Shown: piece after piece, positions 29,108 to 40,741 of the stretch
How the letters are laid out: each line of letters opens with the position of its first letter
How positions within the stretch are numbered: the first letter of the stretch is position 1
NCBI GenBank assembly: GCA_963969595.1
Contig: OZ018411.1
Coordinates: 4,838,501-4,902,500, forward strand
Length of the DNA: 64,000 nucleotides
Direction of reading: 5' to 3'
Origin: Neckera pumila
Taxonomy: Eukaryota > Streptophyta > Bryopsida > Hypnales > Neckeraceae
The notes under the pieces: model-generated
What the model was told of the DNA's origin: nothing
Databases searched by the model: none
The model's input: only the letters and a program-made list of their open reading frames with translations
Program-made: the position numbers and the translations under genes

Positions 29108-30840
29108 TCCATCTCCTCTCCATAGTGGTGCGCTTCACCTCAATTTTTAAATTTTTTTTCCCGTGTGTTTTGTCTGACGCTGTCTGCGAATTCATTTCCT
29201 GAGATTTAATTAGTCCTGAACTTCCTGTCGGCAGAGGAGCTCGTTCGTTAGATTTTTCTGTCTGTTCTGCGGTGTGATACTCAACAGTTCGAAGAGTGCG
29301 TCGGATTACTCCTTGTAGTTGCCTGCTGAGCGCAGGGTGATGTGACATCCTTACCGACCACCGATTGGTCAGTAGGAGTTATACCCTCTCTTTGATAGAC
29401 CATACCGTGGCCTGGTGCCATTTCACTGTTTGGCTATGTAATCTTCTCCCAAATTGGTCACGGTGATCTTCGTCACGACTCTCGACCGGTGGTTAGCTGG
29501 GAAGGGGGGGGGGGGGGGGGGGGGGGGGGGGGAGAGTTCGTGAATATTGTTACTAAGGTAATTTTGCATTCATCCATGTTGTGCTTTTGAAGGTAGTGCA
29601 TGTGTCGTTATGTAAATATGTGTGAGGATCGCATCAACAGTAAAATCATGGATTGCATGGTAGTAGATGTTAATCACATGAACCCAGTCAGTATACCTCG
29701 CTGTTGTTCGTTTATTGGTCTGCTGTATTTGTGAACGACGATTGTTTTCTTTTTGCCAATAATGACTTTTTGCTATTTTACCTTTGTCGATGAGTTTCCG
29801 TCTAACTGGTTAAGGAGTTGCGTTCCCAGGAATCTTCAACGGGGGACACAGCATCGGTTAATGGCCCGCATCATCTGCACAAAATCAACGTTGTACTTTA
29901 ATTTATGATGAGCAGTTGCGTGCACATCTGCAACAAACCTATGTAGGTTAAACCTTACTTAGTCGAGGAGTCATCAACAGAAGGGGTTCTGTACCTCTAT
30001 CCAGAACTGCTACTTTGAATTTAATCCAAAATTGTTTATTTTTGTCATCAATTTTCATCTTGGCTGTGAAGTGGTGGTGTGCAAGACATTAATACTTTCT
30101 CTGTTTGCCCACTCCAGGCTTCGCCTACTACCTGTCTCAATGCAAATGCCGGGCTGTAGGTTTGACGATTATTGTAGTATAGAATACTCAGGTCAAACCA
30201 CGATCTTAGAGATGTCCTTGATTTCAAGAAGTATGATGGAGAAGCTACATCCGCAAATGAAGAAGGGAAATTCGACTTGTTGTTCAGCAGCTCCTGCACA
30301 GAATCATGTACTGAGAAATTGTACATGGAAAAGGCTTGTGCACCCGAATGTATAACCCGACGAGAAGATTGTCGTACATTCCAGTCCAGTCTGTCTACGA
30401 AGGTCTAATCAAAAGCATTCGAAGATGATTTGAGTGACTATGCTCAGAGTGACTAACATTTGCAAGAAGTCCGCTTGGTGTGCCCAAGAAAATTGACTGT
30501 CAGAATCTGAAGTCCAAACGTCCGAACCCCAATGGTAGAAAATCACTAATCATCCCAACGCAACGAAATTTAAGCTACAGGAGTTAACATTCAAGAGTAA
30601 GCTTACTAAGCAGTGGCATGTCGCCTCTCCAACTACATAGAGGTAAATCGTGCTTTGAAAAAAATGAAAAGTTTTGACATACCGGTACTCGCAGGTGTGA
30701 ACTCTACGACACATTTGCTTTGAAGAGCTTTCCTTAGCTTGTTCGAATTGAAATCAACGTTGCAAAATAATGTATCACAGATTCCATTCATGCTAATTTT
30801 GATAACTGGTTCTTATCTATTGGATAATTGTAGACTGCAG
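29108..30840. other. Region downstream of the second SERF gene
   Basis: It includes the presumed 3' UTR and a G29 run (29504-29532). Beyond it the sequence is moderately AT-rich. Frames at 30032-30355 and elsewhere have no recognisable domain. I see no further gene. Confidence 0.4.
29504..29532 (+). repeat. Homopolymer of 29 G
   Basis: An uninterrupted run of 29 guanines just downstream of the second SERF gene. Such a run can form a G-quadruplex on the plus strand. The exact length in the genome is doubtful because sequencing and assembly handle long G runs poorly. Confidence 0.95.
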
Positions 30841-32758
30841 AAGCTAAAGGTACGTTCACACCTGGCGTTTAGTAACAGCGGTCATAAAAACATATTATCT
30901 CTGATAAAGATGGAAAGGTGGTGGAAAGGTGAAGGTCTTATAAAAATATTTATTTTTAGTTGGTTTGGCATTAGCCATTCAAAAAAAACTTGCCCTACTA
31001 GTACATTGTAAAAAAGGACCTTTAATGGAGACATTTTAGCCAAAACTGCAACAACCAATAGAATTTGATAGCCAATTTGCAACTTCCTCCACATTAGAAT
31101 TAGCATCTATTTAGTCAATTTTGTGTTATAGTAATTACAATAATCCTTCACAATTTGCAAAATCCTTCTTTTCCTTTTTTTCTTTGATAATACTCACTCT
31201 TAAGGTAGCCAAAGTTGATGCCTATCTTTCTTGAAGGTAGCATATTGCACTAAATTCCATAAACTAGTTTTGGGATCACTTTTTGGCATTGGTTTGGTAT
31301 AATTGGATCATTTTAAGTAATCAGTCGTTCAAACTTAGGGCATGACATAGTAGTCTTCACAAAGGCAACCTTTTCCTCTCCACAATCCTCATCCAAACAA
31401 GACGTGTGGGCCTTAAAAAATCACCTACAAAATCATATATTGTATTGAAGAAAATGCATCTACTATAAAGAATAATTTTTTTTCTAATAGTCTTTATATT
31501 CTCCAAAACATGGCTCTACTAACAATAATGAACAAAACTTTGGAAGCGGTAAAATATAACAATAGTTTCAAATGAGATTGTCAAGCAATCAAATGATCAA
31601 CGCATGCCACACAAGCCGAAGTCAACATGCAGGGTTGCATCTTGAAAGAGATCTTCTACTTAGAATATTGCGTATTCTAAAGGTGGATCTGCCATCCTCA
31701 AGATTGTACATGCGGGCATCTACTATCCTAAAGGTTCTCTTAAGGTTTAATTTGGATGCACTTGTATAATAATCGTGTATCCTAAAGAGTTGGAATCCCA
31801 TTTATGCATCTAAATTCACATCATATTTTTTTTTACATCTGCCAACTTTCTACTTGATGTATTTTCATGTGAAGAATGGGAGAGTATTGTCATGGATCCC
31901 CATCATTTAGGGCATCAAGACTAATTCTTCTATATCACCAGGCTTTTATGAAGATGATATTAGAGGAAATCAATGTACATTCAACCTATTGCAGACTCAT
32001 ATTTGTTGATTGGGGAAATATATACCCAACCAATTGCAACAAACAAATCCATCTTCAAACTCCAATGTACACTGCTACTCCATCATATGAATAATTGTTT
32101 CTAAATCAATATCACCCCATCTTAGCTCCAATGTTAGAGTTATAATTAACGAGGGAGACCATAAGTGTCAACCATGGCCATTAAATTACGCAATTGAATC
32201 TTGTCCCAGCTCGGCAACGTGTGAGAGCCTCACGTAATTTGTACTTCACATTTTGTCCTATTATCTCTTCTTTAAACATTATTGGATTCTTTAGTTGATG
32301 CACTTGAAAATCCTTCTCCAAACTCATTTGACTAGTTGCATTAATAAGCTATTATATTATTGTATGCATTGATTTTGCAATTCTTTTATTTAACCACCTC
32401 TTTTCAAGTTCACATTGTACATTATAAATCTAAATGACTCCTATAAAAGAGAGTACTCACCCATCTTTTCAAAGCTGAAAGAAACATATGGTTTTTATAC
32501 TAATGAATTATTAGATACACCAAATAATTGTTATTGATAAAAAAAAGCAACACATTTGATTAGACTTTGCTGGATGTAAAGATTTTCCAGATCTTCCAAG
32601 TTTTCAAAACCCTAGAAACGTCCAACAATTTGTATCAGAGTAGGTGGAGAAGAAAAGAACATTTGCTAACAAATATGGAATTGACCTATGCCGTGGACAT
32701 TGCAAAGTACTATTTGATATCTACAACATTGACTATAGTGCAATAGGAAGCATGTTAA

Positions 32759-32929
32759 CACTACAAGAAAACAGTGTCCGAATTGACACGTCCTAATTGA
32801 CTAAAATGTCCAAATTGACAGAATCCTGTCAAAAAAATGTCCGAATTGACAAAAAATTGACAAAATAATGTCCAAATTGACAAAAAATTGACAAAAAAAT
32901 GTCCAAATTGATAGTGCTCCCTTGTAGTG
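32759..32929. mobile_element. Miniature CACTA element, 171 bases, with TAA target duplication
   Basis: It begins CACTACAAGAAAACAGTG and ends GCTCCCTTGTAGTG, the classical CACTA terminus, and is flanked on both sides by TAA (32756-32758 and 32930-32932). The interior is a minisatellite of ATGTCCAAATTGACAAAAAA-like units. No transposase is encoded, so it depends on an autonomous CACTA element. Confidence 0.9.
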
Positions 32930-33494
32930 TAACCAAGACACAAGCACGGAAGATGTTAGGCCGGATACTTTTTGGAAAACTATCATCATTTCAAGCTTAC
33001 CAATTCAACTTACACAATGATAATTGGAAGGACCTTTCATCTACAAGAAGACATTTCAAAGATTCCACTTTGTCCCAAAAGATCTAAACATTAAGCATTC
33101 ATTACAAAGAGTCTAAAGGTAGTCTACATTGTTGAACCAATATAGTTATTTTCAATGTTATAGAAATAAAGACTATTAATAAAAACAGTTAATGTTTATA
33201 ATAGATTCAACTTTCTTTAGTACATGATTCTTTTGTGCTTCTATAGGGCCCACAAGGGTTTGTGCTTACATCACACGCTCAAATTATGAGCACTCAAACT
33301 TGAGAATATAGCTGCAAAACAAAACCTAAAATTTCAAGCACAACCTGTAAATACAAATACGAACTTCTCGAGTTTCCAAGATATTTTTATATCATACAAG
33401 GCTACCTCCATGCTCAAGAAATTTTCATAGAATTTGATCAGAGGCCTTCAGCCCTTTCTTGTGCTACTTTGTTTTATACAATTTTTGAGCACAT

Positions 33495-33784
33495 CATTAG
33501 ATGAGATTCGGGGGTCTTGGAGGGCTCCGAGTTCCCCTGCTGTCTGCTGCATTCCCAGACTGCGGGAACGCAGTAGCAGTAGCTGGCTGACGTGGTCAAG
33601 CGACTGCCATGTCATTTTTTTCAAAAAAAAAAATTGCTTAAAATGATATTTTGGTAAAAAAATTTTTTTTTTTTTTTTTTGAAAAAAAAAATTCTGACAC
33701 ATCCGTACCGGCGTTTAGTGAATGTGGGCAGATCAGGGAACAGGCCTAAAACTGCCCTCCATGACCCCCAAATATCATCTAATG
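33495..33784. mobile_element. MITE with long inverted repeats (CATTAGATGA family), copy 1
   Basis: The left end CATTAGATGAGATTCGGGGG and the inverted right end (CATTAGATGATATTTGGGGG) match with few differences over about 30 bases. The interior contains CTGACGTGGTCAAGCGACTG followed by CCATGTCA, which is also present in copy 2 at 46638. The centre is a poly(T)/poly(A) inverted stretch. Confidence 0.8.
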
Positions 33785-34038
33785 CGCACAAAAGAAACAT
33801 ACCTCATCAATTGCACAATGATGCAGTAATGATATAAAAAAAATTGTCATAGGGTATTAGGCGTCTACTATGGATCATTTGACCACAATGGGCTCGTTTA
33901 CCTTACTTCAAATGTGACTACCAGAATTCCAAAAAAAACTACCATAATAGTAATGCATCAAAATACACTTCCTTGTATCCAACATGTACTCACCAAGTGA
34001 CAAACCATATACCCATTATCAACCGCCAAAATTAATCC

Positions 34039-34674
34039 TTAACCTCTAAATGCCCAAGGCACCCAAATCTGGTGTTTGCAAAATTTTCAAGTTAAATAAA
34101 ACCTAACCAAGTTACTATTTTTAGTAGTTTATATATTTAGAAAGTTCTTCTTGAAATCCACTTTTAGCACCAAAAATCCGATCTTGAAAATAAATGATAG
34201 TGATTTTTCTATGCAAGATTTTGTGCAAGGGTACCCAATGCAATCTTGACTTCCCGTAGTGTTGAGAGCTCTTGGAAATGAGCCTCAAATACACTAGATC
34301 TTGGAGAAAAAATCACATTCAAAATTCATTTAAAAAAATTGTAGAGTAGATTTTAAGAAGCCGTAAATTGATTGGGGTTATATAAGTTAGGCTCTTTAAT
34401 CTCATATTTTTTTGGTCACCAACCTTTTAGATATGACTTGTGTAAAGAGGATTGAAAGATTTTTGCAGTTTTAGCACCCTCATGGTCAAACATTATAATC
34501 TTTCACTCTATAACTGATATTGTTGTGTTTTCTTTTCCTATGAGATCTCTAACATGTCTAGTTTGAATTTGTACGGTTACAAAATTGACACAACTTATCA
34601 AAATGTTGACATTTTGTTCAATTTAGAGCAAATTCCAGGAAGCCAGAAACAGGCCTTGGGCATTTAGGCGTTAA
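34039..34674 (+). mobile_element. TTAA-flanked element, second family, copy G
   Basis: Bounded by TTAA at 34039-34042 and 34671-34674. The ends CCTCTAAATGCCCAAGGC and GGCCTTGGGCATTTAGGCG are inverted repeats. The 636-base interior matches copy H (43878-44516) in opposite orientation. It shares the outermost CCCTAAA-like bases with the first family but a different interior. Confidence 0.8.
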
Positions 34675-34790
34675 TTGTAGCTTGTTGCACGTTCTTATCA
34701 TGTGATGCACCAGGTTTGCATCCAAATGCTCTGTTCTGGAGCCCATATACGCCACCTTCTTAAAGGGTCAGGAAACTATTATCACTCGAC

Positions 34791-34902
34791 CTGGCATTCC
34801 AGTATCTTGAGATTTGACCCAGCAGAGTGCATAAAGAGGCATCCTTTGTAACAGATCTCGTTTCCAACTTCACAAAACGTGGTAGTCGGCACACAGGAAT
34901 CC
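34791..34902 (-). other. Candidate exon of a cysteine-rich protein
   Basis: Between an acceptor (GAGCAG at 34908-34903) and a weak donor (GTCGAG) one frame reads DSCVPTTTFCEVGNEICYKG followed by CLFMHSAGSNLKILECQ, with five cysteines and normal composition. A short frame on the same strand at 35399-35307 starts MSSAVCSFLLLVPI and runs into a donor-like GTACGT. Together they could be parts of a small secreted protein gene. I could not join them with intermediate exons or recognise a family, so this is tentative. Confidence 0.22.
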
Positions 34903-36130
34903 CTGCTCTATCGTAAATTAGGTCAATATTGGTATCCCGATGTCAGACCACGAACCCTATCCAAACTTTCCAAACTCCAGTTCATGCTTTAAATGTGCAA
35001 TTTAATGTCGGAACATGGCATTTGAATCCACACTGCAAACCGGCAGCCCTCACACTTCGCTCCCTCACTAATTGCTAGAACATAAATCACAGTAGTAACA
35101 ACCCAATTAAGCTTCAAAAGAGTAACAATTCCCCTTACAGCTGCTGAAATTCATAACCTGCGACAATTGAAACCTATTCTTCAAACCTATTCTTCATCTT
35201 TGTTGCAGCTTTCAACTCATAATTTGGACCTACCACCTTCAAGACAAAGAATACCGCAAGAAGAACAATTCAAGATGTACGAAACAAGAACTCGGGAATT
35301 CTGAGGTTACGTACTTAAGGAGTCGTGATTCAGCGACTCCCTCACCAACTCACGGCAAATTGGAACAAGCAGAAGGAACGAGCAGACCGCTGATGACATT
35401 CAAAGCAAACGATAAAAACAAAGTCACCAAAAATCCACAAGCTCGTGCCACTCAAACACTGCGTCTCTGGCTACCACCACAGTGCCAAAAACTCAACAAC
35501 AACACATCAAACGAAATCCTCTAAGAGCAAGCCCAATCTGAACACGGAAAAACGTACAGTATTGAGCTCTTGAAGCGCAAGGAGGTGGACCTCATTCCGT
35601 TCCTGCAACTTTTAGAAAAAAATGGGCCCAATGCCAAGCCGGCAAGCCAAACTTCAAATTGACTTTCTGCAATATAAAAGAAAGAAAAAGAAAGATTCTA
35701 CATTAAAAAAAGACATTCCATGCACAAAAGGGAGCTTCAATCAATCGGCATACATTACAAGGCTTGAAAAGGGGAGACATTTATGACTTTTGGTATCATG
35801 TATCAATTTCTGGGCTCTTCAAATCTCCTTAAAATGTAGTGTAGTGGATGGAAATTGCCGGGTCCAAAAAAATAAAGAGACCCATAGTGTGTGCGTTGGG
35901 GCATACTTTTGGGTAGGCCTGTCATGATACCATTCCGTGCATAATCCAGCAGCTGCAGTGGAGTTGCAATTCACAACAGGAGCTAAGCAAAGCTGTCATT
36001 CTCCATCTCTGAAGTTCGTTCCCTGGCGTTCCCGACATTCGTTCTCTAGCGGCACCATAGTTCTCCCTTCTGGAGAGCGTAAGTGTCCCTCAGAAGGGAC
36101 CCATAATAAAAATTCATCCATACATCATAT
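34903..36130. other. GC-richer island in AT-rich DNA
   Basis: Less AT-rich than the surroundings on both sides, which often marks genes or young insertions here. It includes the tentative signal-peptide frame at 35307-35399 on the minus strand and a short frame at 35937-36137 on the plus strand. No domain is recognisable in either. Confidence 0.25.
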
Positions 36131-36358
36131 AGAATAAATGGCATTTGAGTATCAATACCAATGGCATTTGATCATCTACCACAAATAAATTAATTTGCAG
36201 GCAATGTAAAGTGAATACTTCATTGACAATTGAGGTCATAAAGGATGGAGATGTCATTTTTATAATGAAATCCATTGTCCATTTTCAAAGGGTATGGGAG
36301 AATTTGAAGATGAGAGTTTGAGTGCTCATTGTCAATTGTATTTGACATGGAATTTTAG

Positions 36359-36680
36359 ACCTCATTTAGGCATAGTAGGATAACTTTTCTCAAAAGACTC
36401 TAAACTAAAAAAAGGTGTGAAATGAAGTTAAATTTCATCTCCAAAAGTCCATTTGAGATTTGGAGATTCAAATCAAAAGTTATGGACAAATTTCAAAGAG
36501 GGGTTGGAAAGAACATTTTTTTTGACATTTTCAAACACTTCTATCTAAAATTTGTTCATAACTTTTGATTGGAGGCTCAAAACTACAAACAGAGTTGGAG
36601 ATGATAGTTAGCTTCATTTAACAGCTTCTTTAAGTTAAATTTTTTTTGAAAAATGTTATTCTACTATGCCTAAATGAGGT
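36359..36680. mobile_element. Fold-back MITE, 322 bases, 26-base ends
   Basis: ACCTCATTTAGGCATAGTAG at the left end recurs inverted at the right end (36655-36680) with one mismatch in 26. The interior is also palindromic (TCAAAAGTTATGGACAAATT pairs with AATTTGTTCATAACTTTTGA), so most of the element can fold back. No target duplication could be fixed. Confidence 0.8.
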
Positions 36681-37170
36681 ATGAAGTTCTATTCCAAACA
36701 CAGTTCCTGCTTTTGACTTCACTAAGCGGTTGAGCTCCTACTAATTCTCATTTACATATCCCACATGGGTTGTTTTACTTCCTACCACCCTATGTGTATA
36801 TTAAGAGCTTTTCTTCTCAATTCAAAACATAAATTGTGAGTGGCCTTTGAATTTCAGCTCTGGTACCCTCTAATTGGAAGTTGCTGTTCTTTGTTAATCG
36901 CCCATTTGCAGTCCCATTAACTAATTCCGCTCTTTATAATTTGAAATCTATGTTTCTAGTTGATTGAAGAGCTACGTAACGTTGGGCGAAATTCACGTAA
37001 CTACGTGAACAGTGTCCTTGTTTATTGACAAGACCATCATTTTTTTCCTTGTCAACTTGCCGTTTAGCTAGGATTGGCATTTGCTAAAGAGCGGAAGTGT
37101 GAACACACATACGATTTTCTTTCTAATAGGGCTCCAAACACTCAGCCTTAACGCCAAGTGGGAACGTACC

Positions 37171-39751
37171 ATAAGCTTTCAGTTAATTAATTGTCGGATC
37201 TAACAACTAATTTTGCAACATGATTTACTTTAGTTTGTTCAAAAATACAATTATAATAATGATTTTCTATTTTTATTTTATTATACAACTTTTGATAGCC
37301 AAAAAAATTGAGAAGGTTATTGAAAATTGTATTTAATTGAAGGTTTTGTCAAATTCTATTGAATTTAAAGGGATTGCTAACTATGTTCCACATTCCTACT
37401 TTCCAAGTTCCAATTGAAGGTCCAATTTGGATTGTAGAAGGTCAGTGAAAAATAAAATTTGGAGGATTTGGAGCTTCATAATGTGAAGGTCTAAGACAAG
37501 GTTCATAAGTACAATGTCTTATGGCAAAAATGGATTTATTTAGAAAATGGGTCAAGAAGTCAAAATCCCACTCCATACTTAGATTTTGCAATGGCTAGAA
37601 TTTATACTAGCCATAATTAATTTATGAAAATGTTTTGATTTAGTATTATTTTTTTGTATATTACATAAATAAAACTTGGGACTTGGGACTTAATAGGAAG
37701 CTACAAGTCTTGCTTTTAGCTTTCAACTACTCAAAATATTGAATTTAGGTAATATGAGATTAGTATGCATCAAGGATTGGGTAGTTCAAATTTGTAATCA
37801 CCATATGCCTTATATACATTGCCTGTATTTTTATCTTGACAGTTTATAATATAAATTGAATTATTGAAGTATATATTGATGGTATATCGGCAATGTGGAG
37901 TTGTAATCTAAGTTAGATCCTCAAATCTTGTATATGATATGTCAATTTTTTAGGGGATTTGGGTGATTTGCAATAGAATTTGTGTAGTTGCCTCATTTGT
38001 ATTGCTACAAATCTTCAAAAAATTGCGATCCTTTTTAAAATGTTCTTAAGATTATTATAAATTTCTCAAACTTCTCACTCATTCAACAATCCATCTTGTG
38101 AATTTAGAATTCTATAACTGATAGTTTGTATTCTTTTCCATTCTTGCAAGATTTTTAATATCATTATGAACTTTTTTTTCTTGATTTTGTTAACAAAGTC
38201 CAAAACTTCAAATCTTTCAAGCTTCAAAATCGATTGAAATTTATCATGAACCATTCTAACTTTCTCATTTCAAGGTGCTTAAAAGAAGTAATTACTTTAT
38301 TTGTTGTTTATCACTAAAGTGGTTTTGGAAAATGAAGTTTATTCTTCTTTCTAATTAATTTAGGAATTTTCAATCAACACAATATTTCATATACCTTTTA
38401 CAAGTGTATTTTGTCAATAATAGATGTAAATCTCCAAATCTAAATGGAGATTCTTGAATAAACAATACAAAAATTATTTCATTGGCAAAATGCTCAATCT
38501 TCTATCTCTCAACAAAAACCTTAAATACTTCTAATTTTTTTGAATAGTTGCAAGAGACTATTTTATATATAAGATTGTGCAATTGAATCTTCATGTTTGA
38601 ATTTGTACACAAAACAAGTCACATCTTATGGTAGCAACCTTGATTTTCTTGGAATGAAAACTAATTCTAATACATGAAATTTTATTTTTATTTTAGAAAA
38701 AAAATAAAAATTAAAGTAACATCTTTTGCATGAATTCTAAAAAAAGAAATTGAAATTATATACATTTAATATATTTGAAATTACAACCATGAGCTAATTA
38801 ATTTGTAAAAATTGACATCCCAGACTGATATACCCGAATTGAGCCGCTTAATAATTAATTAATTATTGAATACTAATTTGGACTTCATATATGAACTCTA
38901 ATTTGGAATACTAAATTTTAATTTGGAATATCAATTTTTATACTTATGTGACTTAAATACATTTTATTAGAATTCAAATATTAAGTCTAAATTAGAATCC
39001 AGTCATTAATTTAATGAACTACTAAGCACTTGCTTGCCAAAACTACTTGTAAAGTACAATGATTTTTAATTTATTCCATTTTTATAATTCAAACAATCAA
39101 TGATATTTTATGATATATGTTATGTGCAATTTTCATTCATATTTGTCTTTTAAAATTTGATGAATTACTTTTTATTTAAATTAAATTATTTTTAAATCTT
39201 ATATCCTTTAAAAAATTCGTGAAACAATAATCAAGTCATATTTTCATACTCCAAATAGTGATTCTCTATAAACAACATATTTCTTCCAATTTTTAAATAT
39301 ATAAACATTAGAAATTAATAATTTATTAGTTTTAAATTTTTACTTCATAAATAAACTTTTTTTTTCATATGCATTACAAACACATTAAAATCAATGAAGA
39401 TATATGGTGTAGCATTTAAAATAAGCATATATTTCACAACAATTAACCTATGTTCTATAATGATTCAATAAACTAATATTAAAATATTAAGATAATGGTG
39501 TGCAAAAAACAATTCGTCAAAGCATAAATAGATATAAGTGTATTATCCATGACCATTGATTTAGTTCATTAAAGACAATTGTTCAAATTCTCTGAACAAC
39601 TATCTAACATTCCAAAACAATTAGCAAAATTGCAGAAGAGGGAATTAAATGTGAAATGTGGTGGTAAAATTTATAGAAAATTTCAAAATTTCAAATTAAA
39701 AAATATATACTACTAAAAGAGTATAAAATATAAAAAATGAAACCAAAAGGT
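37171..39751. other. Very AT-rich DNA, no gene seen
   Basis: Long, very AT-rich, with many short stops in all frames. No repeat with clear ends was recognised. The right end would hold the 3' UTR of the SSNA1-like gene. Confidence 0.4.
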
Positions 39752-40741
39752 TTATCTTTTTGTTGGCATTTGAATTGTGTCACTTTTAAGCACATGTAAG
39801 AGGGCTTGTGAACTTTCCAATATCTGCATAAATAGAACATTGATTTTTCTATGAGTTTTATTTTTAAATTACAAGTAATATTACAATTCTACACTAAGTA
39901 ATGTATTTCATTTTTTGTTATATAATAATGATTTAAAAGTGGAATACTATTTGAATTTTATTATTATTATTATCAATAATTTAATTTTAAAATCTATATA
40001 TTATAAAAATCTCTTATATATTTAAATGACTATCCATTGTTGAATATTTGTTTATTATAAAATCATTGATAATATTTTGAAGTAAGCGTTTAAAAAATCA
40101 CTATATTATTCATTATATATTATTAATTCAACATTTGTCATTATACTTTGGTTTTCATTTGAACTATTGAATGTAATATTTTAATGTAATATAATTAAGT
40201 GTTGTAAAAACTAGAGGAAGAACTTATCACACACTTTGGAATATGCTCCTTCTACTTCATGAATGGTCTTATCATATTCATTGGTATAAGCATACTTGCG
40301 AGATAGAGAATCATCTATCTCTGCAAGTCTTTTTGTTAATATTACCAAATCTTTTTGGATGTTTGTTTTCTCTTCTTCTTCAACTTGTAAAATCTTCTTG
40401 ATTTCATCTCTTTTTTCACGTAATTCGTCAATTCCTATTACATTCCATATTTACATTTTTTTAGTACCAATAAAAAAAATGATATTCACCCTAAAAATTC
40501 ATTTAATATAAGTTTCATATATCACAATAAACATTATCATAATCTTTAATTCAATTGATTATTTTGTATTCTTCAAAAATTGTAAATTTGACCAATAGCA
40601 TTAATCTGAATTTGCATTGCATCAATTATATGTATAGTACAATAATAATAATAATTTTTAAATGCATTCCATTTTAATAAACATCTTACGATGTACAAGT
40701 TCTGTATTGTAATTTTGCAATGCGGCACCCTTCAATGCCAT
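39752..40741 (-). CDS. SSNA1: SSNA1/NA14 (DIP13) homologue, basal-body coiled-coil protein
   Basis: Three exons on the minus strand, 40741-40690, 40434-40235 and 39823-39752, with GT-AG borders, give a 107-residue protein. The start ALKGAALQNYNTELVHRIDE matches the family N terminus (ALQNYNNEL...IEEL). The middle is a charged coiled coil (EEEEKTNIQKDLVILTKRLA, SLSRKYAYTNEYDKTIHE). The C-terminal exon supplies AYSKILESSQALLHVLK, the most conserved block. SSNA1 in animals and DIP13 in Chlamydomonas are microtubule-binding fibre-forming proteins of basal bodies and axonemes, about 110-120 residues long. The gene lies in very AT-rich DNA and has no long open frame, so it is easily missed. The first acceptor (AATAG) lacks a strong pyrimidine tract. 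No inactivating change is visible. The gene implies a plant with flagellated sperm. Confidence 0.9.

Larger units (their letters stand above)
30849..37170. mobile_element. Possible 6.3-kb element bounded by 21-base inverted repeats
   Basis: The left end GGTACGTTCACACCTGGCGT (30849-30869) and the inverted right end (37150-37170) match at 19 of 21 bases. No target duplication could be defined. The interior contains several younger insertions (CACTA-type, MITEs, TTAA element G) and no transposase. The two ends may instead belong to two separate decayed elements of one family. Confidence 0.35.

Noticed and set aside
29001..29348. 115-codon minus-strand frame over the second SERF gene
   Set aside because: Antisense shadow of the SERF coding sequence and its 3' flank.
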